Assembly (NCBI GenBank): GCA_041390145.1
Contig: JAWKQM010000003.1
Span: 136,001-200,000 of the forward strand
Origin: Gemmatimonadales bacterium
GTDB lineage: Bacteria > Gemmatimonadota > Gemmatimonadetes > Gemmatimonadales > GWC2-71-9
DNA: 64,000 nt
Direction of reading: 5' to 3'
Below the pieces are notes generated by a model. The model was not told the origin of the DNA, did no database searches, and saw only the letters and a program-made list of their open reading frames with translations. A program made the position numbers and the translations under genes. Positions 45,398 through 53,976 of this stretch are shown in pieces; within the stretch, counting starts at the first letter, position 1; every line of letters starts with the position of its first letter.

Positions 45398-47808
45398 CCC
45401 CCGTGCGTGGACGCTGGATCGCCGGGACGGTCGCCGCCCTCGCCGTCCTGCTCTTCGCGGGCCAGTGGGCCGCGGACTTCCTGGCCGGTCGCTGGTGGGC
45501 CGGCGCCCTGGTGCCCGAGGCGGCCGGCTTCGTGTCCGGCGTGCGCCTGCTTCGCCTGACCCTCGACACGGCCGCCGTCCTTCTCGCCACCGCCTGGTTC
45601 ACCGGGCACCTCCTGATCGTCCACCGGGCCATCGGTTCGGTCCAGATCTCCCGTCAGGTGGCCAATCTCGAAATCCGCGAGGCAGTCACCCCCGCCACGC
45701 TCCTCCCACTCGCGGTGGTGGTCGGCGTGGCGCTGGGCATGATCGCCGGACTCGGTGCAGGGAACGACTGGGCGGTCTTCGCGCTTGCGTGGCAGGGTGT
45801 CACCTACGGGGTGACTGACCCTTTCCTCCACAGGGACCTTGGGGTCTTCGTCGCGCAGCTCCCGCTGTGGGTCCTGTTGCACTCCTTCGCCCGGCTGTTG
45901 GCCTGGAGCGCGCTCGTGGTGATGGGTGTGCTCTATGCTGCGCTCGGCGCGCTCCGGTGGCATCAGGGCCGTCCCGCCATCTCCGATCACGCTCGAAAGC
46001 ACCTGGGCCTGCTGCTGGCCGGTGTGGCACTGGTGCTCGGTTGGGGATTCCTGCTGACGCCGTTCGAAGTCGCGGCGACCGCCGCCCCGGCGGCCGGTGT
46101 TTGGGGCACGCTCGAGCTCTCGATGCTGGCACTCGCCGGCGCCTGCCTCGCTGCCGTTGCCATTTCCATCCTGTGGGCCTTGCGGGGACACCATCTCCTG
46201 ATGCTCGCCGGGTGGGGCGTCCTGCTGTCCGGCGCGATGTTCGCCTGGATCATGTCTCCCGTCTCGGCCGAGATCAGCGACGAGGTGGCTGCCAGCCGCG
46301 TCGTCCTCGACCGCCTGGCCTACGGCCTCGAGGGGCTCGATGACCGGCCCGCCCGGTCGCCGCTGGCGCCGGAGGCGGGCGTGCCGTCGCTCTGGTCGTG
46401 GGCCAGCATCGGGCGGTTGGCCAGCGCCGATTCCCAGAGCCTCGAATCGGCCGTCCAGACCACCATCCCGTTGAACGGATCCGCCATCCCGGTCTGGCTG
46501 GTATTGCGTGTGCCGCAGTCGGGACCGGCCGCAGTGCTCGCCATCGCAGACGGCCGTACCGACGGGCACGGCGGGCCGCTGTCCTACCGCGCCGGTGATT
46601 CGCTGGCATACCCGGGCCTCGTCACGTTTACGACCCTGCCACCCGCGGCCGTACGACCCGGGGCACCACGGTTGGTGGTGGACTCCGGACCGGTGGGACT
46701 GCGCGTCGGCGGGGCCGCCCGGCGGATGGTGCTCGCATGGTCGCTCCAATCGGCGAGCGTGCTGGGGGCGTCCGGCCCGGCGACCCGGGTGCGCTGGCAC
46801 CTGGCGCCACGGGCGCGGCTGGAACACCTGCTCCCGTTCGCATCATGGGATAGTCCGCGCCTGCTCCTCGTCTCCGGCTCGCCGGTGTGGGTGGCGCACG
46901 GCTACGTCGCCAGCGAGTACTTCCCTGGATCGGTGCGGATCGGCGATCTCGGGTCGCTCGAGGCCGGACTCCTCGGCGCGGTCGACGCCGTGACGGGGGC
47001 GACGAGCATCTACCTGCTGCCCGATGCGGGGCCGATCACCCGGAGTTGGGCCGAAGTCAGCCAGGGGGTCGTGCGGCCGACCAGCGAGATCCCCACGGAA
47101 CTGGCGTTGGTGTCGCCGTACCCGGTACGGCTCTTCGAGGCGCAGTCCCGGTTGCTCGAAGCAGGCCCCTGGCGAGTCGGTACCCTCGCCGGGCGCCCCG
47201 CCACCCCACCAGGAGACCCCTCGGCTCCGACAAACGTCTGGGAGGGCGGCAAGGGGCTCACCGTGGTGACCGGCTACGAGCGCGGGGAGGATCGCCGGAT
47301 TCGAGCCCTCCTGCTTGGACGGGTCACCGAGGCCGGGCGCCGTCTTGACCTCGTCCGGCTCACCGAGGGCGGCAGCCTGCCGGGTCCGGCGGTCGCTCAG
47401 GCGACCTGGGACCGCTTTCCCTCGTACGAGCAGGTGCTCGACTCCGTGGTGCGGCGTGGGGCGCGCTTCGAACGGGGACCGTTTCGGATCCTCCCCATGG
47501 GCGACACACCGATCGCTTATCAACCCTGGTATGGGTTCGATGGGGACGGGCTGGTCACGCTCCCGTACATCGCGGTGGAGCAGGGGACGCGGTCTGGCGC
47601 GGGGCGCACCTTCGGGACGGCCCTGGATAACCTGCGCGGGCGCGGCGCGCCGCTTCCCCCGGGCTTCGGCCCGACGACGCCCCTCGAGGACGCCCGGCGC
47701 TGGATGCTCCGTGCCGATTCCGCGCTCCACGCCGGCGACTGGGAAGGGTTCGGGCGTGCCTTCGGCGCACTCCGGGAGGCGCTCGGGGTGGGTCGTGACG
47801 CGCAGTGA
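45394..47808 (+). CDS. UPF0182-like membrane protein
   Basis: Large membrane protein of 804 aa. Seven hydrophobic helices lie in the first 300 residues (about 9-28, 52-74, 102-120, 150-180, 205-225, 235-260, 268-288). A long extracytoplasmic domain of about 500 residues follows. Sequence hallmarks recall UPF0182: DPFLHRDLGVFVAQLPLW between helices 3 and 4, and SWAEVSQGVVRPTSEIPTEL with YPVRLFEAQSRLL in the soluble part. Similarity is moderate, so I treat it as a divergent member. Function of UPF0182 is unknown. ATGA overlap couples it to the phosphohexomutase. Confidence 0.72.
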   Translation: MTPVRGRWIAGTVAALAVLLFAGQWAADFLAGRWWAGALVPEAAGFVSGVRLLRLTLDTAAVLLATAWFTGHLLIVHRAIGSVQISRQVANLEIREAVTPATLLPLAVVVGVALGMIAGLGAGNDWAVFALAWQGVTYGVTDPFLHRDLGVFVAQLPLWVLLHSFARLLAWSALVVMGVLYAALGALRWHQGRPAISDHARKHLGLLLAGVALVLGWGFLLTPFEVAATAAPAAGVWGTLELSMLALAGACLAAVAISILWALRGHHLLMLAGWGVLLSGAMFAWIMSPVSAEISDEVAASRVVLDRLAYGLEGLDDRPARSPLAPEAGVPSLWSWASIGRLASADSQSLESAVQTTIPLNGSAIPVWLVLRVPQSGPAAVLAIADGRTDGHGGPLSYRAGDSLAYPGLVTFTTLPPAAVRPGAPRLVVDSGPVGLRVGGAARRMVLAWSLQSASVLGASGPATRVRWHLAPRARLEHLLPFASWDSPRLLLVSGSPVWVAHGYVASEYFPGSVRIGDLGSLEAGLLGAVDAVTGATSIYLLPDAGPITRSWAEVSQGVVRPTSEIPTELALVSPYPVRLFEAQSRLLEAGPWRVGTLAGRPATPPGDPSAPTNVWEGGKGLTVVTGYERGEDRRIRALLLGRVTEAGRRLDLVRLTEGGSLPGPAVAQATWDRFPSYEQVLDSVVRRGARFERGPFRILPMGDTPIAYQPWYGFDGDGLVTLPYIAVEQGTRSGAGRTFGTALDNLRGRGAPLPPGFGPTTPLEDARRWMLRADSALHAGDWEGFGRAFGALREALGVGRDAQ

Positions 47809-47814
47809 CCGCGG

Positions 47815-47843
47815 TTGTATCCACCCTCCGGGCCGGGTAACTT
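47815..47843 (+). promoter_or_regulatory. Probable promoter of sucCD
   Basis: TTGTAT (47815-47820), a 17-base spacer and TAACTT (47838-47843) precede sucC. The -10 and the following TC match the nuoA element. The predicted start near 47850 gives a leader of about 25 bases carrying AGGAGA. Confidence 0.55.
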
Positions 47844-47874
47844 TCGGTGTTGTCAACCACGCACAGGAGAGACT

Positions 47875-49014
47875 GTGAATCTGCATGAATATCAGGCGCG
47901 CGCACTCCTCAAGGCGGCCGGGATTCCGGTGCCCGACGGCGATGTCGCGTCGACCCCCGGCGAAGTGGAGTCGCTCGCCCGGCGCATCGAAGGCACCGTC
48001 GTCGTCAAGGCACAGGTCCATGCGGGCGGCCGTGGCAAGGCGGGAGGCGTCAAGCTCGCCAAGACGCCGGCCGAGGCCGCGGAGATCGCCTCCCATATCC
48101 TCGGCATGCAGATCAAGGGGCTGACGGTCCACAAGGTGCTCGTGGTGCCCGCGGCAGACATCGCGTCGGAGGCCTACATGGGCCTGATTCTCGACCGCGA
48201 CTCCCAGCGGCCCGTCTTCATGGTGAGCCCGGCCGGCGGGATCGACATCGAGGAAGTTGCCGCCACGACGCCGGAGAAGATCCTCCGGCTCCCTGTCGAC
48301 CCGCGCTTCGGCCTCCTGCCGCACCAGGCGATGACCCTCGGCTTCTTCCTCTACAGCAACGTGAAGCAGGCCCGCGCGGCGGCGGATATCATGCACCGCC
48401 TCTACAAGGTGTTCACCGAGAACGGCGCGTCCCTGGTGGAAATCAACCCGCTCATCACGACGCCGGACGGCCGAGTGCTCGCGCTCGATGCCAAGATCTC
48501 CATCGACGACAACGAACTCGATCGCCGGCCCGACCTGGCGGAACTCCGCGACGAGACCGCGGAAGATCCGAGTGAAGTCACGGCGCGGCGGGCCGGGCTC
48601 ACCTTCATCAAGCTCGACGGCAACGTCGGCTGCATCGTCAACGGCGCCGGGCTGGCCATGGCCACGATGGACCTGGTGAAGTACTACGGGGGCGAACCCG
48701 CCAACTTCCTCGACATCGGCGGCAGCTCGAATCCCGACAAGGTGGTCAACGCCCTGAAGATCATCACCGCCGACCCGAGCGTGAAGGCCATTCTCTTCAA
48801 CATCTTCGGCGGCATCACGCGCACCGACGACGTGGCCAACGGCATCAAGACCGCGCTCGAGCAGTTCCCGGTGAAGGTGCCGATTGTCGTGCGCCTGACG
48901 GGCACGAACGAGAAAGAGGCGGTCAAGATTCTGGAGGGCATCGGCATGACGGCACTCTCCGACATGGACGAGGCCGTATCCAAGGTGGTGGCTCTGGTCG
49001 GGGAGGCGGCGTGA
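47875..49014 (+). CDS. sucC: Succinate-CoA ligase (ADP-forming) beta subunit
   Basis: Beta subunit of succinyl-CoA synthetase, 379 aa. ATP-grasp features: VNLHEYQARALL start, VVKAQVHAGGRGKAGGVK, the ENGASLVEINPLI metal site, and the C-terminal ligase domain with NIFGGITRTDDVA. The GTG start has AGGAGA four bases upstream. GTGA overlap with sucD keeps the two subunits stoichiometric. Confidence 0.97.
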   Translation: MNLHEYQARALLKAAGIPVPDGDVASTPGEVESLARRIEGTVVVKAQVHAGGRGKAGGVKLAKTPAEAAEIASHILGMQIKGLTVHKVLVVPAADIASEAYMGLILDRDSQRPVFMVSPAGGIDIEEVAATTPEKILRLPVDPRFGLLPHQAMTLGFFLYSNVKQARAAADIMHRLYKVFTENGASLVEINPLITTPDGRVLALDAKISIDDNELDRRPDLAELRDETAEDPSEVTARRAGLTFIKLDGNVGCIVNGAGLAMATMDLVKYYGGEPANFLDIGGSSNPDKVVNALKIITADPSVKAILFNIFGGITRTDDVANGIKTALEQFPVKVPIVVRLTGTNEKEAVKILEGIGMTALSDMDEAVSKVVALVGEAA

Positions 49015-49883
49015 GCATCTTCATCGGAAAAGACACCCGGCTCGTGGTGCAGGGCATCACGGGGCGCGACGGTTCGTTCCACGCGAAGCAGATGATGGAG
49101 TACGGCACCAAGGTGGTCGCCGGCGTCACGCCCGGAAAGGGCGGCCAGGTCTTCGAGGGCACCGTCCCCATCTTCAACACCGTCGCGGAGGCGGTGGCCG
49201 AGGCCGGCGCCAACACCGCGGTCATCTACGTGCCGCCGATGGGCGCGGCGGGCGCCATCATGGAGGCCGTTGACGCCGGGATTGCGATGGTCGTGTGCAT
49301 TACCGAGGGCGTCCCCGTCATCGAGATGACGCGGGTCATGCCGTTTGTGCGCGAGCGGGGCGCGCGTCTCATCGGGCCGAATTGTCCGGGCGCCATCACC
49401 CCGGGCGAGGCCAAGGTCGGCATCATCCCCGGATCGATCTGCGCGCCAGGCCGGGTCGGGCTGGTCTCCCGGAGCGGGACGCTCACCTACGAGGTCGTCA
49501 ACCAGCTGACGCGTGCCAAGATCGGGCAGAGCACCTGCGTGGGCATTGGTGGCGACCCGATCATCGGGACCAATTTCATCGACTGCCTCCGGGCGTTCCA
49601 GGACGATCCCGGCACCGACGCGATTGTCATGATGGGCGAGATCGGCGGGACCGACGAGCAGCACGCGGCGGAGTTCGTCCGGGATCACGTGACCAAACCG
49701 GTCGTTGGCTTCATCGCCGGCCAGACCGCGCCGCCGGGCCGCCGAATGGGGCATGCGGGCGCCATCATCTCGGGTTCCTCCGGCACCGCGGCGGAAAAGA
49801 TGGCCGCCTTCGAGGCGGCCGGCATCAGTGTCATGAAGCGGCCGGCCGATGTCGTGCCGCTCCTCAAGGCCCGGCTCAAGTAG
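49011..49883 (+). CDS. sucD: Succinate-CoA ligase (ADP-forming) alpha subunit
   Basis: Alpha subunit, 290 aa. The CoA-binding Rossmann domain starts with VVQGITGRDGSFHAKQM, and the phosphorylated histidine is H248 in GRRMGHAGAIIS. GPNCPGAITPGE is also typical. Substrate-level phosphorylation step between 2-oxoglutarate oxidation and SdhCAB, whose genes are near 19-22 kb. Starts in GTGA overlap with sucC. Confidence 0.97.
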   Translation: MSIFIGKDTRLVVQGITGRDGSFHAKQMMEYGTKVVAGVTPGKGGQVFEGTVPIFNTVAEAVAEAGANTAVIYVPPMGAAGAIMEAVDAGIAMVVCITEGVPVIEMTRVMPFVRERGARLIGPNCPGAITPGEAKVGIIPGSICAPGRVGLVSRSGTLTYEVVNQLTRAKIGQSTCVGIGGDPIIGTNFIDCLRAFQDDPGTDAIVMMGEIGGTDEQHAAEFVRDHVTKPVVGFIAGQTAPPGRRMGHAGAIISGSSGTAAEKMAAFEAAGISVMKRPADVVPLLKARLK

Positions 49884-49922
49884 CCGGGGCCATTCCTCGA
49901 CCCATACCCAGAATTCGAGCCC

Positions 49923-50345
49923 ATGCAGACTCTCGCCATCATCAAGCCCGACGCGGTTGCTTCCGGCAAGGCCGGACTCATCCTGGCCCACTTGCAGTCG
50001 GCCGGCTTCACCATGCGAGCCGCCCGACTGGTCCGGCTGACCCTGCCGGAGGCGGAGGCGTTCTACGGCGTTCACAAGGGTCGGCCCTTCTTCGCGGAAC
50101 TGGTGACCTTCATGACCAGCGGCCCCTGCATGCCGTTGGCCCTGTCCCGGGACGACGCGGTCCCGCACCTCCGTACCGTGATCGGCGCGACCGATCCGGC
50201 AGAAGCCGCTGCCGGCACGGTCCGGAAGCTCTACGCCGAGTCGAAGGGCCGGAACGCCATTCACGCCTCCGACAGCGATGAAAACGCCGCGCGGGAGATT
50301 GCCTTCTTCTTCACCGAGGGTGAACTGGCCGCCCTGCACGGCTAG
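49923..50345 (+). CDS. ndk: Nucleoside diphosphate kinase
   Basis: Phosphotransfer enzyme that balances nucleoside triphosphates, 140 aa. Phosphohistidine H114 lies in GRNAIHASDS; the start LAIIKPDAV and the FFAELVTFMTSGP segment are family hallmarks. Located between sucCD and the fatty-acid cluster, 39 bases after sucD, consistent with shared transcription with sucCD. Confidence 0.97.
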   Translation: MQTLAIIKPDAVASGKAGLILAHLQSAGFTMRAARLVRLTLPEAEAFYGVHKGRPFFAELVTFMTSGPCMPLALSRDDAVPHLRTVIGATDPAEAAAGTVRKLYAESKGRNAIHASDSDENAAREIAFFFTEGELAALHG

Positions 50346-50357
50346 GACCGCTCGTCA

Positions 50358-50375
50358 GCTTGACCTAAGTCAAGC
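50358..50375 (+). promoter_or_regulatory. Palindromic operator-like site over the fatty-acid cluster promoter
   Basis: GCTTGAC (50358-50364), CTAA, GTCAAGC (50369-50375) is a perfect 7-base inverted repeat. Its core TTGAC-N4-GTCAA resembles binding sites of the CRP/FNR superfamily. It covers the candidate -35 box, so binding there would be expected to repress. The regulator is unknown. Confidence 0.5.
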
Positions 50376-50388
50376 ACCCAGCTAGGTT
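50360..50388 (+). promoter_or_regulatory. Probable promoter of the DUF177-rpmF-plsX-fab cluster
   Basis: TTGACC (50360-50365), a 17-base spacer and TAGGTT (50383-50388). The predicted transcription start, around 50394-50396, almost coincides with the ATG at 50397, so the first mRNA may be nearly leaderless. Confidence 0.5.
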
Positions 50389-50396
50389 TAGTGGCT

Positions 50397-50867
50397 ATGC
50401 TCAAGATTGCCATCCGGGACCTGACCCGGGGTCCCGCGGAGACGGCTGGGGAGCTTTCCCCGGCGGACCCGATCTTTGCGGGGCTCGACCTGCCGTTGGA
50501 TGGCCCCGTGTCGGTGACGGGCCAGCTGCAGGCGACCGAAGGCGACGATTTCCTCTGGCGCGGTGTCATTCGGGCCAGGGCGGTCCTGGCCTGTCGGCGG
50601 TGTCTCGCCGAGGTGCCGGTGCGCCTCAACCGGGATGTCGATGTATTGTTGACCAGCGATCCCGAAGCGGCCGACGACCCGAGCGTCTATCCGTTGCCCC
50701 CGTTGGCGGTGCAGGTTGACCTGACGGGCGTGATCCGGGAGGAACTGGTGCTGGATGTTCCGGCGTTCGTGCTCTGCCGGGAAGATTGTGCCGGGCTCTG
50801 CCCGACGTGTGGTGCCGATTTGAACGCGGGTCCGTGCGCATGCGTGCGGTCCGCCGAACCAACCTGA
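50397..50867 (+). CDS. DUF177 (YceD) family protein
   Basis: 156-aa YceD-like protein. Members sit before rpmF in most bacteria and are implicated in 23S rRNA processing or accumulation, but the molecular role is unsettled. The central CRRCLAEVPVRL motif and the C-terminal cysteine cluster (CREDCAGLCPTCGADL, then PCAC) match the family and could bind metal. The ATG at 50397 is preferred; a GTG two codons earlier is an alternative. rpmF follows after seven bases. Confidence 0.88.
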   Translation: MLKIAIRDLTRGPAETAGELSPADPIFAGLDLPLDGPVSVTGQLQATEGDDFLWRGVIRARAVLACRRCLAEVPVRLNRDVDVLLTSDPEAADDPSVYPLPPLAVQVDLTGVIREELVLDVPAFVLCREDCAGLCPTCGADLNAGPCACVRSAEPT

Positions 50868-50874
50868 GGAAACC

Positions 50875-51057
50875 ATGGCAGTCCCGAAGAGAAAACTCTC
50901 GAAGTCCCGCAAGCGTCTCCGCCGCGGCCATCACGTCGCGGCCAGCGTCAAGACGCAGGCCTGTCCGCGCTGCGGCGATCCCAAGCTCTCCCATCGCGTG
51001 TGTCCGAGCTGCGGGTACTATCGCGGGAAGAAAGTCGCTGAGGTCAAGGGCGACTGA
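50875..51057 (+). CDS. rpmF: 50S ribosomal protein L32
   Basis: Basic 60-aa ribosomal protein. Starts MAVPKRKLSKSRKR and carries the zinc-type CxxC pairs CPRCG and CPSCG. A four-cysteine C+ form of L32 depends on zinc; zinc-starved bacteria often keep a second C- copy, none of which is seen here. GAGG lies upstream of the ATG. plsX begins three bases after the stop, the widespread rpmF-plsX-fabH arrangement. Confidence 0.97.
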   Translation: MAVPKRKLSKSRKRLRRGHHVAASVKTQACPRCGDPKLSHRVCPSCGYYRGKKVAEVKGD

Positions 51058-51059
51058 GC

Positions 51060-52067
51060 ATGATCCGCGTGGCGCTCGACGCGATGGGCGGAGATCACGC
51101 CCCGCAGCCCGAGATTGAGGGCGCACTCGCCGCGCTCGCGACTCTGCCCGGCGTGATCGTGCAGCTGGTGGGACAGGTCGACGTCATCGAGGCGGAACTC
51201 GCCCGGCATCCCGGCATTGACCGGAGCCGGATCGAGGTCGTCCCGGCGGCGGAGGTCATCGGCATGGCCGAGAAGCCCCTGGCCGCCGTGCGCAAGAAGC
51301 CGAACTCCAGCGTCGTGGTCGGTCTCGGGCTCCAGAAGGCCAAGCAGTCCGACGCGTTCGTCTCGGCGGGGAACACCGGGGCCATTCTCGCGGCCTCCAC
51401 GGTGCTGCTCGGCATCCACACCGGCGTCGAACGGGCCACCGTTGCCACGCCGTTTCCGACGGCCGACCTCCCGGTCATCGTCCTCGACGGGGGCGCCAAC
51501 GTCGATTGCTCCGCCAAGGAGCTTGTCGGGTTCGCCCGGCTCGGCTCGGTGTACGCCCGCGACGTCCTCGGACGTGAACGCCCGCTCGTCGGTCTCCTGA
51601 ACATCGGCGAAGAGGACGAGAAGGGGAACGCGGCCTCCCGGGCCGCGCACGAGCTCCTCAAGCAGACCTCCGGAATCAACTACATCGGGAATATCGAGGG
51701 CCGGGATATCCTGGCCGGGCACTCGAAGCACGGGCATGTCGACGTGGTCGTGACCGACGGATTCGTCGGCAACATCGTGCTCAAGTTCTACGAATCCGTC
51801 GCGCGGATGATCGTGCGGCTCGTCAAGCGCACCGCCCCCGACATCCTGGAGCGCAGCGATGTCCAGGAGGTGTTCCGGGTGCTCGACTACTCCGAGTACG
51901 GCGGCGCGCCGCTCCTCGGCGTCAACGGCGTGTCCATCATCTGCCACGGTTCCTCCGGCAGCAACGCCATCAAGAACGCCATCCGCGTCGCCGCCCAGAT
52001 GGTGGAAACCAAGCTCAACCAGCATGTCGCCGCGGAGTTCGCCGCGGGGGCCGCTCCCGTCGCATGA
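51060..52067 (+). CDS. plsX: Phosphate acyltransferase PlsX
   Basis: Converts acyl-ACP to acyl-phosphate, the entry to phospholipid synthesis with PlsY. Hallmarks are VALDAMGGDHAP at the start, the SAGNTGA loop, LLNIGEEDEKG, GNIEGRDI and the VTDGFVGN segment. Length 335 aa. Together with the fab genes downstream it links membrane lipid and fatty-acid supply. ATGA overlap with fabH. Confidence 0.96.
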   Translation: MIRVALDAMGGDHAPQPEIEGALAALATLPGVIVQLVGQVDVIEAELARHPGIDRSRIEVVPAAEVIGMAEKPLAAVRKKPNSSVVVGLGLQKAKQSDAFVSAGNTGAILAASTVLLGIHTGVERATVATPFPTADLPVIVLDGGANVDCSAKELVGFARLGSVYARDVLGRERPLVGLLNIGEEDEKGNAASRAAHELLKQTSGINYIGNIEGRDILAGHSKHGHVDVVVTDGFVGNIVLKFYESVARMIVRLVKRTAPDILERSDVQEVFRVLDYSEYGGAPLLGVNGVSIICHGSSGSNAIKNAIRVAAQMVETKLNQHVAAEFAAGAAPVA

Positions 52068-53056
52068 CGCGGCGCCCCATCGTCGAATTCGCCGGGCTCG
52101 GTGTGGCCGTGCCCGAGCGGGTCGTCACCAATGCCGATTTCGAGAAGACCCTCGACACGTCCGACCAGTGGATCGTGGAGCGCACCGGCATCCGTGAGCG
52201 CCGCGTCGCCGGGCCGGAACAATCGGTGGCGATGCTCTCCCACGAAGCTGCGTTGCGCGCGCTGGAGGCCGCTGGCCTCGGTCCCGAAGACATCGACGGC
52301 ATTGTCCTGGGCACCGCCTCCCCCGACCGCCTCCTTCCCTCGACTGCGTGCGACCTCCAGGCGCTGCTCGGCGCGAAGAACGCCTTCGCGTTCGACGTCT
52401 CGGCCGCCTGCCCGGGGTTCCTGTTCGCCCTGAACGTCGCCGAAGGGCTCATCGCGTCGGGCCAGGGCGAGAACATGCTCATCATCGGCGCGGAAAAGCT
52501 GAGCACCATTGCCGATCCGACCGATCGCTCGACGGCGATTCTCTTCGGCGACGCCGCCGGCGCGGCCGTCATCCGGAAGGCCACGGGCGGCCGGGGGGCC
52601 GTGCTGTCCACCTACATGAAGTCCGACGGCAACCTCGGCAACCTCCTGTACCGGCCCGGCGGCGGTGCGGTTGATCCGATCAGCGCCAAGGTCGTGACCG
52701 AGCGTTCGCACTTCATCAAGATGGCGGGCCGCGAAGTCTTCAAGTCGGCCGTCAAGACGATGTCCGAAGCGTGCGACAAGGCGCTCGAGCGCGCGGGTAT
52801 CAGTGCCGACCAGGTCGACATGCTCGTGCCCCACCAGGCCAATCTTCGCATCATCGAGGCGACCGCCAAGCACACGGGGATGCCGCTCGACAAGGTGATG
52901 ATCAACGTCGACCGGTATGGGAACACCTCGTCCGCGTCGATTCCGCTGGCCCTCGACCAGGGCGTCAAGGAAGGCCGGATCACGCCGGGCATGACCATCC
53001 TGCTCGTCTCCTTCGGCGGCGGATTCACCTGGGCCAGTTCGGTGGTGAAGTGGTAG
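52064..53056 (+). CDS. fabH: 3-oxoacyl-ACP synthase III
   Basis: Condenses acetyl-CoA (or another short acyl-CoA) with malonyl-ACP to start fatty-acid synthesis. Catalytic triad: C116 in SAACPGF, histidine in VPHQANLRI and asparagine in RYGNTSSAS. Length 330 aa. The primer specificity (straight or branched) cannot be read from the sequence alone. Confidence 0.96.
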   Translation: MTRRPIVEFAGLGVAVPERVVTNADFEKTLDTSDQWIVERTGIRERRVAGPEQSVAMLSHEAALRALEAAGLGPEDIDGIVLGTASPDRLLPSTACDLQALLGAKNAFAFDVSAACPGFLFALNVAEGLIASGQGENMLIIGAEKLSTIADPTDRSTAILFGDAAGAAVIRKATGGRGAVLSTYMKSDGNLGNLLYRPGGGAVDPISAKVVTERSHFIKMAGREVFKSAVKTMSEACDKALERAGISADQVDMLVPHQANLRIIEATAKHTGMPLDKVMINVDRYGNTSSASIPLALDQGVKEGRITPGMTILLVSFGGGFTWASSVVKW

Positions 53057-53976
53057 CGGTGGTCATGTGCCCGGGGCAGGGCGCGCAAAAGGTCGGCATG
53101 GGCAAGGACCTGGCCGACCGCTTTCCGGCGGCGCGCCACACCTTCGAGGCCATCGACGACGCGCTGGGCGTCTCGCTGTCCCGCATCATGTGGGAGGGGC
53201 CGGACGACGAGCTGGTGCTGACGCACAACACGCAGCCCGCCATCCTCGCCCACTCCGCCGCAGTGTTCGCGGTTGTGAAGGAGCGCCTGGGAGACGTCGT
53301 GGCCGGGGCGGGGCATAGCCTCGGCGAGTACAGTGCCTATGTCGCGGCCGGATCGCTCACCGCGCCGGATGCCGCCCGCCTGGTCCGTCGTCGGGGCGAG
53401 TTGATGCATGAGGCGGGCACCAAGCGACCGGGGGCGATGTCGGCGGTCCTGGGGCTCGACCCGGCGGGCGTTACGGCGGCGTGTACCGAGGCGTCCGGCG
53501 ACGATGGCGTGGCTGTGGCCGCCAACCTGAACTCCCCTGACCAGATCGTCATCTCGGGGGACCCGGCGGCGGTGGCCCGCGCCGGCGACGGCTGCAAGGC
53601 GCGCGGGGCCAAGCGGGTCATCCCGCTCAAGGTGTCCGGGGCCTTTCACTCTCCCCTGATGGAACCGGCCGTGCCGGGGCTGCAGGCGGCCCTGGCCGCC
53701 GCAGCATTTGCGGCGCCGGCCTTCCCGATCGTGGCCAATGCCTCGGCGGAGCCGGTACGGACCCCCGCCGATGCCGTCCGGTTGCTCACGGCACAGCTGA
53801 CCGCGCCGGTGCGGTGGATCGAGTGCATCCAGGCTGCAGCCGCACTGGCCCCTGACGCGACGTTTATTGAACTCGGGCCTGGCAGCGTGCTCTCGGGCCT
53901 GCTCCGAAAGATTCTGCCCGGTGCCAGGAGCATCACACTTGGCACGGCCGCCGAAGTGGAGGCCTTTCTCGGATGA
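53050..53976 (+). CDS. fabD: Malonyl-CoA:ACP transacylase
   Basis: Loads malonyl groups on ACP. The N-terminal PGQGAQ loop, nucleophile S90 in GHSLGEY and the catalytic histidine in SGAFHSPLM are present. GTG at 53050 is chosen because it gives the normal six residues before CPGQG and the family length (308 aa); GTG 53059 and ATG 53065 are shorter options. The start overlaps fabH by seven bases and the stop overlaps fabG as ATGA. Confidence 0.94.
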   Translation: MVAVVMCPGQGAQKVGMGKDLADRFPAARHTFEAIDDALGVSLSRIMWEGPDDELVLTHNTQPAILAHSAAVFAVVKERLGDVVAGAGHSLGEYSAYVAAGSLTAPDAARLVRRRGELMHEAGTKRPGAMSAVLGLDPAGVTAACTEASGDDGVAVAANLNSPDQIVISGDPAAVARAGDGCKARGAKRVIPLKVSGAFHSPLMEPAVPGLQAALAAAAFAAPAFPIVANASAEPVRTPADAVRLLTAQLTAPVRWIECIQAAAALAPDATFIELGPGSVLSGLLRKILPGARSITLGTAAEVEAFLG

